Below, piece by piece: positions 57,294-64,000 of a stretch of 64,000 bases of DNA. The first letter of the stretch is position 1. Each line of letters starts with the position of its first letter. The notes beneath the pieces are model-generated. The model was not told the DNA's origin and ran no database searches. It saw only the letters and a list, made by a program, of their open reading frames with translations. Location of the stretch: NCBI GenBank assembly GCA_039028935.1, contig JBCCHD010000005.1, positions 62,001 to 126,000 on the forward strand, read 5' to 3'. A program made the translations under genes and the position numbers. This stretch comes from Pseudomonadota bacterium (GTDB taxonomy: Bacteria > Pseudomonadota > Gammaproteobacteria > Steroidobacterales > SZUA-146).

Positions 57294-57710
57294 TTGCGCC
57301 CAGCATTCATCAGTCTTTGTGCGATGCTGACGTGTTCGTGTCTGGTCACGCTCATGGCCGTGTTCCTGGGGCACCAGTCGCGCACGCTCGGCGTGGCGCT
57401 TCTTGTTCAGGCGGTCTTTACACCGCTTGTGGTGGTGGTGGCTGTCTTTTACACGCTGCGCACTCGGCAGATTGCCGGCGAGTCTTCACTGCGGCGCCTC
57501 TACCGGGAGCACGTCGACGGCTGGATGTGGTTTGTATTTTGGTCAATCAACTCGCTCGTGATCGCCGGCGAACTCTCGTTTGCCATCGTCCACTGGGCGT
57601 CAGACCAACAACCACCTTGGTTGGAACACGCGCCTCTTTGGTGTGCGGCGGCCTGTACAATCGCGGTACTCGCCGCGTTTATCCTTGGAAAAGCCGAATC
57701 CTCCCAATGA
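57294..57710 (+). CDS. Hypothetical inner-membrane protein
   Basis: A 138-residue hydrophobic protein with four probable membrane helices (about 5-25, 30-55, 78-98 and 113-133). The short cytoplasmic loop RTRQIAGESSLRRLYREHVDG is basic, which orients the second loop inwards. The start is TTG at 57294; the frame is preferred to an overlapping +1 frame (57317-57790), whose arginine/histidine-rich translation looks non-coding. I do not recognise the family. It lies 47 bp after the M48 lipoprotein and may be cotranscribed. Confidence 0.5.
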   Translation: MRPAFISLCAMLTCSCLVTLMAVFLGHQSRTLGVALLVQAVFTPLVVVVAVFYTLRTRQIAGESSLRRLYREHVDGWMWFVFWSINSLVIAGELSFAIVHWASDQQPPWLEHAPLWCAAACTIAVLAAFILGKAESSQ

Positions 57711-57743
57711 CGGGGTTCACCGAATGGGCTCACACACCCCTCG

Positions 57744-57770
57744 CCCGAACATCGGTACGTCACGTTCGGG
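57744..57770. terminator. Inverted repeat between convergent genes
   Basis: CCCGAAC (57744-57750) and GTTCGGG (57764-57770), with a 13-nt loop, lie in the 155-bp gap between the convergent membrane-protein and VOC genes. There is no T-run, so it may instead be a protein-binding or attenuation site. Weak call. Confidence 0.3.
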
Positions 57771-57865
57771 AAGATGCCGCGCGCTCGTGAACGTCACGCG
57801 ATCCACAGCGCACTGCGCGCACGGGTCAATGTCGGCCACGCCACAAGGGTGGCCTTACACTGAGC

Positions 57866-58237
57866 TTAGACGTGCTGATCGATCAAAATGGGATTGTCGT
57901 CGGGATCCATCACTAAGAAACTAGCTGGCCCCGTGGTCGTCGTATCGGCTTCATTGACAATCTCGACACCGTGTTCTTTTAGCGCTTGCTGAATGTCGCG
58001 GACATCCATAAAGTCATCCATTTTTGACGTGTCTGAATTCCAGCCGGGATTAAACGTCAACATATTCTTCTCAAACATGCCCTGAAACAGACCAATCGTA
58101 TGACTGCCATTTTGCAAGATTAGCCACCCTTGCTCGGCATCCCCGCCAAACACCGAAAATCCCAGCTTCTCGTAAAACGCCTTTGATGCTGAAATATCCT
58201 TCACCGCCAAGCTAATTGAAAACGCACCAAGCTCCAT
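57866..58237 (-). CDS. VOC (glyoxalase-fold) family protein
   Basis: A 123-residue vicinal-oxygen-chelate fold protein. The pattern LGAFSISLAVKDISASKAFYEKLGFSVFGG (about 2-31) and the C-terminal SFLVMDPDDNPILIDQHV are those of small YdcJ/glyoxalase-like VOC proteins. Possible metal-type positions are H49, E90 and D120, but the function (resistance protein, isomerase or glyoxalase) cannot be assigned. ATG 58237 follows AGGGGA at 7-8 bp; the frame is open upstream into the end of the diguanylate cyclase gene, but that part lacks family similarity. Confidence 0.85.
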   Translation of the reverse strand: MELGAFSISLAVKDISASKAFYEKLGFSVFGGDAEQGWLILQNGSHTIGLFQGMFEKNMLTFNPGWNSDTSKMDDFMDVRDIQQALKEHGVEIVNEADTTTTGPASFLVMDPDDNPILIDQHV

Positions 58238-58316
58238 CGCAATTCCCCTTATTCCAGTGTGGCCCGACAGTGTAACAAACGGACGACCCGAAGGCCGGGT
58301 CGGCCATCGCATCCAC

Positions 58317-61300
58317 TTAGGCGCTGGGATCGGAGGTGTCGAACCGGGTCGGTGCATCCGTTGCTCGCACCCAGTCACCGTTAACGACCAGGCAGTCGCG
58401 ACCTCGGTTTTTCGCCATATACAGCGCTTCGTCAGCAAGCCGAATAAGCGCTTCGCGACTGCCCACGCTGCCACCGTCAGACGTGGCAAACCCAGCACTC
58501 ACCGTTAACACCGTTCCCGGTCGCGCAGGATGCGGCCGCTTTAGCTCGCGTACGCTTGACTGCAACCGACGACAAATTCGACGCATCATCATGGTATTGG
58601 AATCGGATAACAGAACCACAAATTCCTCACCACCATAGCGAGCCACAAAATCGTTGCTACGCAGTTTGCTAGACAAAGCCTGGGCTACCGCCTTGAGACA
58701 TTCATCTCCAGCTTGGTGGCCGGCGATATCGTTATAGTCTTTAAAGAAATCGATATCGATCATCATTAATCCGAGCGTTGAGCTTTGCGCAATGGAACGC
58801 TGCCACTCCTCTTCAAATCGCTCTCTGAAGTGACGTCGGTTTGCCACTTGCGTCAGCACATCGGTACGAGAAATCCTCTCTACCGCGCCCAACGCCTCTT
58901 GCAGCGCCTCGGTTCGTTCATTCACCAACTCTTCGAGACGTCGCTGTCGATGCCGATATCGTCGTAACGCCAACAGGTAAATCAAACCAGTGAGCATCAT
59001 CAGCGCGAATATTGCCCCAACCCGCGCAATGTACGTTTGGTACCACAGTGGCTCGACGAAAAGTACAACCGACTGATTCTGGGCGTCCTTCATTTCAAAC
59101 GGTTGACCCTCTCGAGCGACCGCCACTTCAAACGTGCTCAGCCTCGGTGGCAACGACGTAAAAAACGCCGTTCGGCGCTTGCCTGCGTCTAGCCAACGAT
59201 CCTCTCCATTGTTTAGCCGATAGCGAAATTGCAACGATTCGGCGTCGTGAAGGCGCGGTACCGTGTAGTCGATTTGCACCGTCTGTGTATTGGCCGGAAT
59301 ACGGTAGACGCCATCACCCTGAATCTTTATGCCATCCGCCTCAATACTCTCGATAACGATGTCGAGTGGTTCACTCATCGTTGGTAAGTGTCGAGGATCG
59401 ACCACGGCAAGACCACGCGCGGTTGCAAACCAAACACGACCGTCACGCGTGCGGGTACTCGCCGATTTAAAACCGCCCGGCACACGTACCGAGCGAAGCC
59501 CGTCATTTTCGGAATACACGCTCGAGATCACTCTATCAGTGCGCCCCGCCGCCACATCCTCAAGCTCATCTTTATTCACTCGCACGATTCCACGACGGCC
59601 ACCCAGCCATAAATAGCCTTCGTAATCCTCAACAATGGTCATGATCGAATCGATGCCGAGCTCATGATGGCGTTCAAACACAAACAACTCACTACCGGAC
59701 AAACGCGCCAGCCCGCCACTGCGGTGGCCAAGCCACGTGACACCTGCGCGATCCACATAAGTGGTTGCAACGACATCAGTAACCAAACCATCGCGGCGAT
59801 CAAACGTGTCGATGACCTGCAGATCGTTCAGTGATAAGCGCGTCAGGCCGCTGTCGCTGGCGATAAGCAGGCGTTGCATACGGTCCTCAGCCAGATGACG
59901 AACTAAATCCGACAGCAATCCATGTTCGGTTGATAGCGTGTGAGTAAAGGCACCTTGATGCCATCGCGCTAAGCCGCTGGACGTTCCGATCCACATTGCG
60001 CCGGTGCTATCGCGATGAAAAGCGGTTACTTGGTTATCGGGCAGTCCCGAGGTGTTGTCGATTACGTCGCCCAACTGACCATTCTTCATGCGCACAAACC
60101 CGCCTCCGAACGTCCCCACCCACACGGAGTCATCCGAATCGAGATACAGCGCCGATACACTGGACGAGGGCAAGCCATCCTCTGTGCCAAAGCGCGTCAC
60201 AGAGTCAGACGACACATGGAACAGACCGGTCCCCTCTGTGCCGACCCACACGCTGTTGGCGTCAGCAGATGGTTCGACCACAAACGACCCATCCGCCACG
60301 CCTTCTTGAGCACCCCAGGGCATAAACGCCCCTTCGCGATAATGATGTAGGCCCGCCGACGTAGCCACCCACAGACCACCATAACGGTCTTCGGTCAGAC
60401 CAAAGATATGCGTGATTTTGTGTTCCGGGTTATCAAGCCGCTGGACCTCCGGCTTCATGCGCCAAAGCCCACCTCCACCATTCATGCCCACCCATAGATT
60501 CTCATGACGATCGCGAAGCGCGCTCAACGGCGCGAGCTTCTCAGGTAGCGCACCCGTGTCGAGTCGCACCAATCCCTCGGGGGTGACGCGGTAGTAGCTA
60601 CCATCGTACGCACCCACCAATACGTTATAAACGGGGTCGCTACGAACGAGAAAAATCTGCTGACTGGTGAGCCCGTTTTCCGGGCCGTACGTTTTGAACT
60701 GCACGCCGTCGAAAGAGCTCAGACCGCCGTCGATCGCCCCCATCCACACGCGTCCTTGCGCGTCTTCAGCTATTCGAAAGATGCGTCCGCCAGCAACGCC
60801 GTCTTTCTTATCCCAACAGTCAATCAGATCGTCGCGGAGCCGACACACGCCAATGGCGGTTCCTGCCCATACGTCTCCATTCGAGGTGACCGTTACGGAA
60901 TACACCACATCGCTGAGCAGACCGTCGTTCTTGTCGATACGACTGGGTATGTCGTCAACCAGTCGAATCAGCCCACCGCCATACGTGGACGCCCAAATCT
61001 CTCCGCTCGGGCCCTGCGCCACGGATCGAACATCGTCGGCACGAAACGCCGCATGCGTGTTGCTATTGAATACTTTGAACTTGATGCCGTCAAAGCGGAC
61101 CAAGCCACCTTCTGTACCGATCCAAAGATAGCCATCCTGGTCTTCGAATACATCCCACACTGACTCGGCGGGCAAACCGTCAGCACGGCTCCAAGACGAG
61201 TGAATAAATTGGGACGGCTGCCGGGAACCATCGAGAGCGGAAACGTCGATCGCCGAGATCCAAAACGCGAATACGATTGCGGTGGCTGCACGGATGCTGG

Positions 61301-61349
61301 CCACGCGGACACATTTTCTGCTCGACTGATACTCGCCAACTCGCAACAC
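58317..61349 (-). CDS. Two-component-regulator-propeller sensor diguanylate cyclase
   Basis: A 1010-residue membrane c-di-GMP synthase. An N-terminal signal/anchor (about 22-40) precedes repeated reg_prop blades (about 45-640, for example EDQDGYLWIGTEGGLVRFDG), each with the WxGT pattern. A Y_Y_Y domain (about 665-750) follows, then a transmembrane helix (about 769-792), a coiled-coil linker and a GGDEF domain (about 830-1000). The active site is GGEEF at 906-910, with an intact RSND inhibitory site five residues before. The periplasmic propeller should sense a ligand or envelope state. It diverges from the H-NOX/HD-GYP pair, so it may belong to the same signalling circuit. Confidence 0.93.
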   Translation of the reverse strand: MLRVGEYQSSRKCVRVASIRAATAIVFAFWISAIDVSALDGSRQPSQFIHSSWSRADGLPAESVWDVFEDQDGYLWIGTEGGLVRFDGIKFKVFNSNTHAAFRADDVRSVAQGPSGEIWASTYGGGLIRLVDDIPSRIDKNDGLLSDVVYSVTVTSNGDVWAGTAIGVCRLRDDLIDCWDKKDGVAGGRIFRIAEDAQGRVWMGAIDGGLSSFDGVQFKTYGPENGLTSQQIFLVRSDPVYNVLVGAYDGSYYRVTPEGLVRLDTGALPEKLAPLSALRDRHENLWVGMNGGGGLWRMKPEVQRLDNPEHKITHIFGLTEDRYGGLWVATSAGLHHYREGAFMPWGAQEGVADGSFVVEPSADANSVWVGTEGTGLFHVSSDSVTRFGTEDGLPSSSVSALYLDSDDSVWVGTFGGGFVRMKNGQLGDVIDNTSGLPDNQVTAFHRDSTGAMWIGTSSGLARWHQGAFTHTLSTEHGLLSDLVRHLAEDRMQRLLIASDSGLTRLSLNDLQVIDTFDRRDGLVTDVVATTYVDRAGVTWLGHRSGGLARLSGSELFVFERHHELGIDSIMTIVEDYEGYLWLGGRRGIVRVNKDELEDVAAGRTDRVISSVYSENDGLRSVRVPGGFKSASTRTRDGRVWFATARGLAVVDPRHLPTMSEPLDIVIESIEADGIKIQGDGVYRIPANTQTVQIDYTVPRLHDAESLQFRYRLNNGEDRWLDAGKRRTAFFTSLPPRLSTFEVAVAREGQPFEMKDAQNQSVVLFVEPLWYQTYIARVGAIFALMMLTGLIYLLALRRYRHRQRRLEELVNERTEALQEALGAVERISRTDVLTQVANRRHFRERFEEEWQRSIAQSSTLGLMMIDIDFFKDYNDIAGHQAGDECLKAVAQALSSKLRSNDFVARYGGEEFVVLLSDSNTMMMRRICRRLQSSVRELKRPHPARPGTVLTVSAGFATSDGGSVGSREALIRLADEALYMAKNRGRDCLVVNGDWVRATDAPTRFDTSDPSA

Positions 61350-61535
61350 GGAACCCTAAATATAGACCTTACGCCCTGTAAGCGACCGGTTCGACGCAAT
61401 CTTTAGCGTTTGGCTGAATCACAAAGACCGCCCGTGCGCTACGTGGAGGGCGAACGGGAATTTGTGCTCGGAGCATCTAAAGAACGTTCCTCTATTACCG
61501 ACATATTAATTAGGTGCGAAGAAAAGGATGACGTG
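61350..61535. other. Divergent region between the diguanylate cyclase and H-NOX genes
   Basis: A 186-bp interval that must carry promoters for both sides. I saw no convincing NO-responsive operator (NsrR/DNR type) by eye. The H-NOX frame is open back to 61410, but the extra 42 residues resemble no H-NOX sequence. Confidence 0.4.
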
Positions 61536-62075
61536 ATGAAAGGTATGGTCTTTACAATGCTCAGTGAAATGATTGAAGAGCGCTTCGGCTATGAAACCTG
61601 GGACGAGCTGATTGAGCAAACAGAACCCGATTCGGAGGGTATATATGTGGCTTCTGCGGTCTATCCTCACGAGGAGCTGATCGCCTACGTCGGCGCAATA
61701 TCTGAGAAAACCAGTCTTTCACCGACGAAGATTGTGTTCAATTTTGGCCATTACATGTTGGGGCGATTCGCTGATATTCACCCAGAATACTTCCACAATC
61801 ACACGCTCAAATCGTTCATTCAATCGGTTCATGATGTGATTCACGTCGAGGTCAAGAAACTGCATCCCGATGCTGTCCTGCCACATTTTGACTATGTCGA
61901 TGAATCGGCCGATACGCTCACCGTTCTGTATCGCTCGCCTCGACAGCTCTGCGCCTTGGCCGAAGGGCTGATCAGCGGCGCCTCCGAACACTTTGGAACC
62001 CCCGTGCAGTTTCACCATCCGGTATGCATGCACGACGGCGCCGATCACTGCCGGATTGAGCTCACGTTCAAGTAG
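61536..62075 (+). CDS. H-NOX haem nitric-oxide sensor protein
   Basis: A 179-residue haem-NO-binding domain protein, starting at ATG 61536 (AAGGA upstream). The proximal haem histidine is H103 (in SVHDVIHVEVKKL), and the propionate-binding YxSxR motif is YRSPR (Y132, S134, R136), with conserved P116. The position that carries the oxygen-binding tyrosine in Thermoanaerobacter H-NOX (Y140) is L141 here, so selective binding of NO over oxygen is expected. C139, H161, C164 and C172 match the zinc site described in Shewanella/Vibrio H-NOX, a possible thiol-redox switch. It is followed after 3 bp by an HD-GYP-like gene. Confidence 0.9.
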   Translation: MKGMVFTMLSEMIEERFGYETWDELIEQTEPDSEGIYVASAVYPHEELIAYVGAISEKTSLSPTKIVFNFGHYMLGRFADIHPEYFHNHTLKSFIQSVHDVIHVEVKKLHPDAVLPHFDYVDESADTLTVLYRSPRQLCALAEGLISGASEHFGTPVQFHHPVCMHDGADHCRIELTFK

Positions 62076-62078
62076 CCG

Positions 62079-63023
62079 ATGAGCACACCGTCGGACTCGA
62101 CATCGCGCATGGAACGCGCGCTGAAGCGCGAGCGACTCGCGCGCAAACGTGCTGAAGAACTTCTCGAGAATCGTTCGCGCGAACTCTACGATTCAAAGAA
62201 AGCACTGGAAGCCTCCTACGCCGCGACTGTCGAAGTGTTTGCTAGTTTGATCGGGGGGAAGAGCCGACGCTCGCCCAGCGATCTGCGTGCTATCGCCCGC
62301 GATGCCCGAAGCCTGGGACGAATTTTAAATCTCGACGCCGAACGTATTCGCGTTCTGTATTTGTCAGCGCTTCTGTGCGATATGGGGAAACTCGCGCTGC
62401 CTGACTCGCTGCTTGAACGCCCTGTGTCGTCTTTCAACCTTCACGAACGCGAGCATTTTCATAGTCACCCCAAACTGGCGTTTGATGCCCTGATTGCCCT
62501 TAAGCCCCTAGAGCATGTTGCCGCAGTGATCAAAGACCACTGTGAGCTTTACGATGGCCAGGGCTATCCCAATAAGCGGACATGGGACGAAATTACGATT
62601 GAATCGAAGATTCTCTGTGTGATCAAAGATTTTGATGCCCTCAAACGCGGCCTGCTCGTCGATGAATCGTTGACGGAGCTCGAAGCCATCGAATTCTTAC
62701 TGAGCCATCGCGACAAGCGCTACGAGCGCTCGCTAGTGGACGAATTTGTGGCGATGATTCGGGCAAACAACCAGGGCACGCGCTCGCACGATGAGCTTCG
62801 CCTTGCGGCGCGGAGCCTCCGGCCGGGCATGACTCTATCGCGTGACTTGACGAACACACAAGGCGTGTTGATCCTACCCGCAGAGTATGTGTTAGACGAA
62901 GCGGTTATTGAAAAACTACGGGCAATGTCGGATACACGGGACAGAAGTCTATTCCCGTACGTGACGCGGTCGGCGTCGGATGAGGACACATTGCCCAGAT
63001 TGCAATCAGCGATCAACCGTTAG
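62079..63023 (+). CDS. Degenerate HD-GYP domain protein, H-NOX partner
   Basis: A 314-residue cytoplasmic protein. A charged coiled coil (about 10-48, RERLARKRAEELLENRSREL) leads to an HD-GYP-like domain (about 65-230). The catalytic HD is CD (C100-D101, in LLCDMGKLALPD), and the paired histidines before GYP are HC (H154-C155, in DHCELYDGQGYP); the H of HSHP (H130) and D184 remain. It therefore probably has lost or altered phosphodiesterase activity. The last 70 residues (GMTLSRDLTNTQGVLILPAEYVLD) match the C-terminal tail of RpfG-like proteins. In Shewanella, an H-NOX works with a degenerate HD-GYP regulator, HnoD; this pair, without a receiver domain, looks like a simplified version. Confidence 0.88.
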   Translation: MSTPSDSTSRMERALKRERLARKRAEELLENRSRELYDSKKALEASYAATVEVFASLIGGKSRRSPSDLRAIARDARSLGRILNLDAERIRVLYLSALLCDMGKLALPDSLLERPVSSFNLHEREHFHSHPKLAFDALIALKPLEHVAAVIKDHCELYDGQGYPNKRTWDEITIESKILCVIKDFDALKRGLLVDESLTELEAIEFLLSHRDKRYERSLVDEFVAMIRANNQGTRSHDELRLAARSLRPGMTLSRDLTNTQGVLILPAEYVLDEAVIEKLRAMSDTRDRSLFPYVTRSASDEDTLPRLQSAINR

Positions 63024-63096
63024 CGCCGTTCCTATTTCACGCGCCATTTTTTTGGTGACGGAAATCCGGGTCCAAGCGCAGTGCGAATAGCAAACG

Positions 63097-64000
63097 CTAC
63101 GATACCTGGCGAATGGGGGCTACGTTACTTCGATCCGGTGATTGCGGCGATGATCCACACTCTTCGCTATTCCATGAGCGGCGTTCCGGCGCATAGCTGC
63201 GGGCCTCCATTGCGTTCACCACTTGCTCACGAAATTCTCGCTTGAATCGTTCAGGCCCAAACTCGGCGGCGTGTGCGCTGATGTCGGCCGCCGAGAAAGC
63301 AGAATAATGGTTCTCGAACGCCTGGACGGCTTCAATCAACGAATCGGCTTCCTGCCGGCCAAAGAAGATGCCCGTTGGGGATGCCGTGTCTTGACCCGAC
63401 ACATCGAGCCCTTTCACTGTTTCCAGCGCGCCGCCAGAGCCAAAGGCCACGACCGGTGTGCCGCATGCCTGCGCTTCAACCGGCAGAATACCAAAGTCCT
63501 CCTCGGACGGGAAAATCAGTGCTTTGGCTTTTGACAAATAGTCGTTCATAACCTCTGGTGGTTGAAACCCAACGAACTCAATATTGGGTCCGGCCTTCGT
63601 CGCGAGCTTGGCCATATCAGGGCCATCACCAACCATAATCAACTTTTTATCGGGCATTTGTGTAAACGCCTCAACCGCCAGATCGAGTCGCTTGAACGGT
63701 ACAAAACGACCCGCCGCGACGTAAAACGCCTGCTTGTCTTCGTTGAGCTTAAATAGCTCTGTCTCCACGGGTGGAAATACCAGTGCCGAGGATCGACGAT
63801 AAAACTTATTGATGCGTGCCTGCACGAAACGTGAATTGGCCACAAAGTGATCCACGGTGTTGGATGATCGTACGTCCCAATTACGAATACGATGTAGCAC
63901 CCGTCGCGCAAACCAAGAGAGTGGTCCTCTTTCGAGATTCGACTCGCGCAGATACTCGTGATAGTGATCCCAGGCATAACGCATCGGCGAATGACAGTAA
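63097..64000 (-). CDS. Group 4 glycosyltransferase (5' end cut by window)
   Basis: A GT4-family (WbaZ/WbdB-like) nucleotide-sugar glycosyltransferase, probably acting in polysaccharide or lipopolysaccharide synthesis. The frame continues past the window edge: codons before 63984 read YCHSP then MRYAWD, a conserved GT4 segment, so the ATG at 63984 is internal. Motifs include FVANSRFVQARI, YVAAGRFVPFKRLDLAVEAF and the C-terminal EX7E region FPSEEDFGILPVEAQACGTPVVA. The last 25 residues are non-conserved. About 300 of an expected 380 residues are visible. Confidence 0.9.
   Translation of the reverse strand, partial: YCHSPMRYAWDHYHEYLRESNLERGPLSWFARRVLHRIRNWDVRSSNTVDHFVANSRFVQARINKFYRRSSALVFPPVETELFKLNEDKQAFYVAAGRFVPFKRLDLAVEAFTQMPDKKLIMVGDGPDMAKLATKAGPNIEFVGFQPPEVMNDYLSKAKALIFPSEEDFGILPVEAQACGTPVVAFGSGGALETVKGLDVSGQDTASPTGIFFGRQEADSLIEAVQAFENHYSAFSAADISAHAAEFGPERFKREFREQVVNAMEARSYAPERRSWNSEECGSSPQSPDRSNVAPIRQVS

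Noticed and set aside
57317-57790. 157-codon frame overlapping the hydrophobic membrane-protein gene
   Set aside because: Its translation is rich in Arg, His and Cys with no fold-like pattern, as expected for a shadow frame; the other frame has clear membrane helices.
58238-58498. Upstream extension of the VOC protein frame
   Set aside because: It overlaps the diguanylate cyclase coding end, and the first VOC strand begins at ATG 58237 with a good ribosome site.
61410-61535. 42-residue N-terminal extension of H-NOX
   Set aside because: The frame is open but starts at TTG without a ribosome site, and H-NOX proteins normally begin at the MKG motif found at 61536.

Overview
The window is a piece of a proteobacterial chromosome, most likely from a gammaproteobacterium outside the well-studied enteric and pseudomonad lineages. 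Evidence for this: dapA lies beside gcvR-bcp; an SRP RNA precedes dnaX, which is followed by ybaB and recR; ppsR and ppsA are divergent; prc, orn, rsgA, hslR, a YqiB-like DUF1249 gene and kbl-tdh are all present. Base composition looks moderately GC-rich and even throughout. I saw no insertion sequence, prophage, integron or CRISPR array, so this reads as core chromosome carrying some lineage-specific signalling and transport genes. The species cannot be named from sequence alone.

Layout. 1-7.1 kb: a 5'-truncated MscS-type channel with a cyclic-nucleotide-binding domain, then a leftward set (MFS/Tlc-like transporter, AI-2E/PerM-family membrane protein, GGDEF-EAL protein, ChaC-like cyclotransferase, small membrane protein). 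7.2-17.3 kb: the tail-specific protease Prc, then an RND efflux operon with one lipoprotein adaptor and two different permeases. 17.4-27.6 kb: a coiled-coil protein of unknown function, DUF1249, ppsR/ppsA, a YbjQ-YbjQ-M48 peptidase cluster, a beta-propeller-like lipoprotein, an MFS transporter and a DUF938 methyltransferase. 27.7-38.4 kb: housekeeping genes (orn, a Ste24-type M48 peptidase, rsgA, recR, ybaB, dnaX, ffs, dapA, tRNA-Ser(GGA), a lipoprotein, gcvR, bcp, PIN-PhoH). 38.5-47.0 kb: a BepA-like protease and a complete SUF iron-sulfur operon (Rrf2 regulator, sufBCDS, sufU-like, sufT), then sixA. 47.3-57.7 kb: a trypsin-like lipoprotein and amino-acid catabolism genes (sdaA, putA, kbl, tdh), with hslR and another M48 lipoprotein. 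57.9-63.0 kb: a VOC protein and a signalling locus with a propeller diguanylate cyclase divergent from an H-NOX gene and a degenerate HD-GYP gene. The right edge cuts a group 4 glycosyltransferase.

How the genes connect. sdaA, kbl/tdh and putA feed serine, threonine and proline carbon into pyruvate, glycine/acetyl-CoA and glutamate; ppsA/ppsR can send pyruvate on to gluconeogenesis. Four M48 metallopeptidases, Prc and a trypsin-like protease suggest heavy investment in envelope quality control. Cyclic-di-GMP signalling recurs: a dual GGDEF-EAL enzyme, a large sensor diguanylate cyclase, and an H-NOX/HD-GYP pair that probably links nitric oxide or redox state to c-di-GMP.

The observations I consider most worth checking are: (i) an A9 run in dnaX where both alternative frames stop within a few codons, placing the predicted short product right after domain III (a likely slippage or frameshift route to the gamma subunit); and (ii) the H-NOX/degenerate HD-GYP pair, in which two HD-GYP metal-ligand histidines are replaced by cysteine and the H-NOX has a putative four-ligand zinc site but no distal tyrosine.
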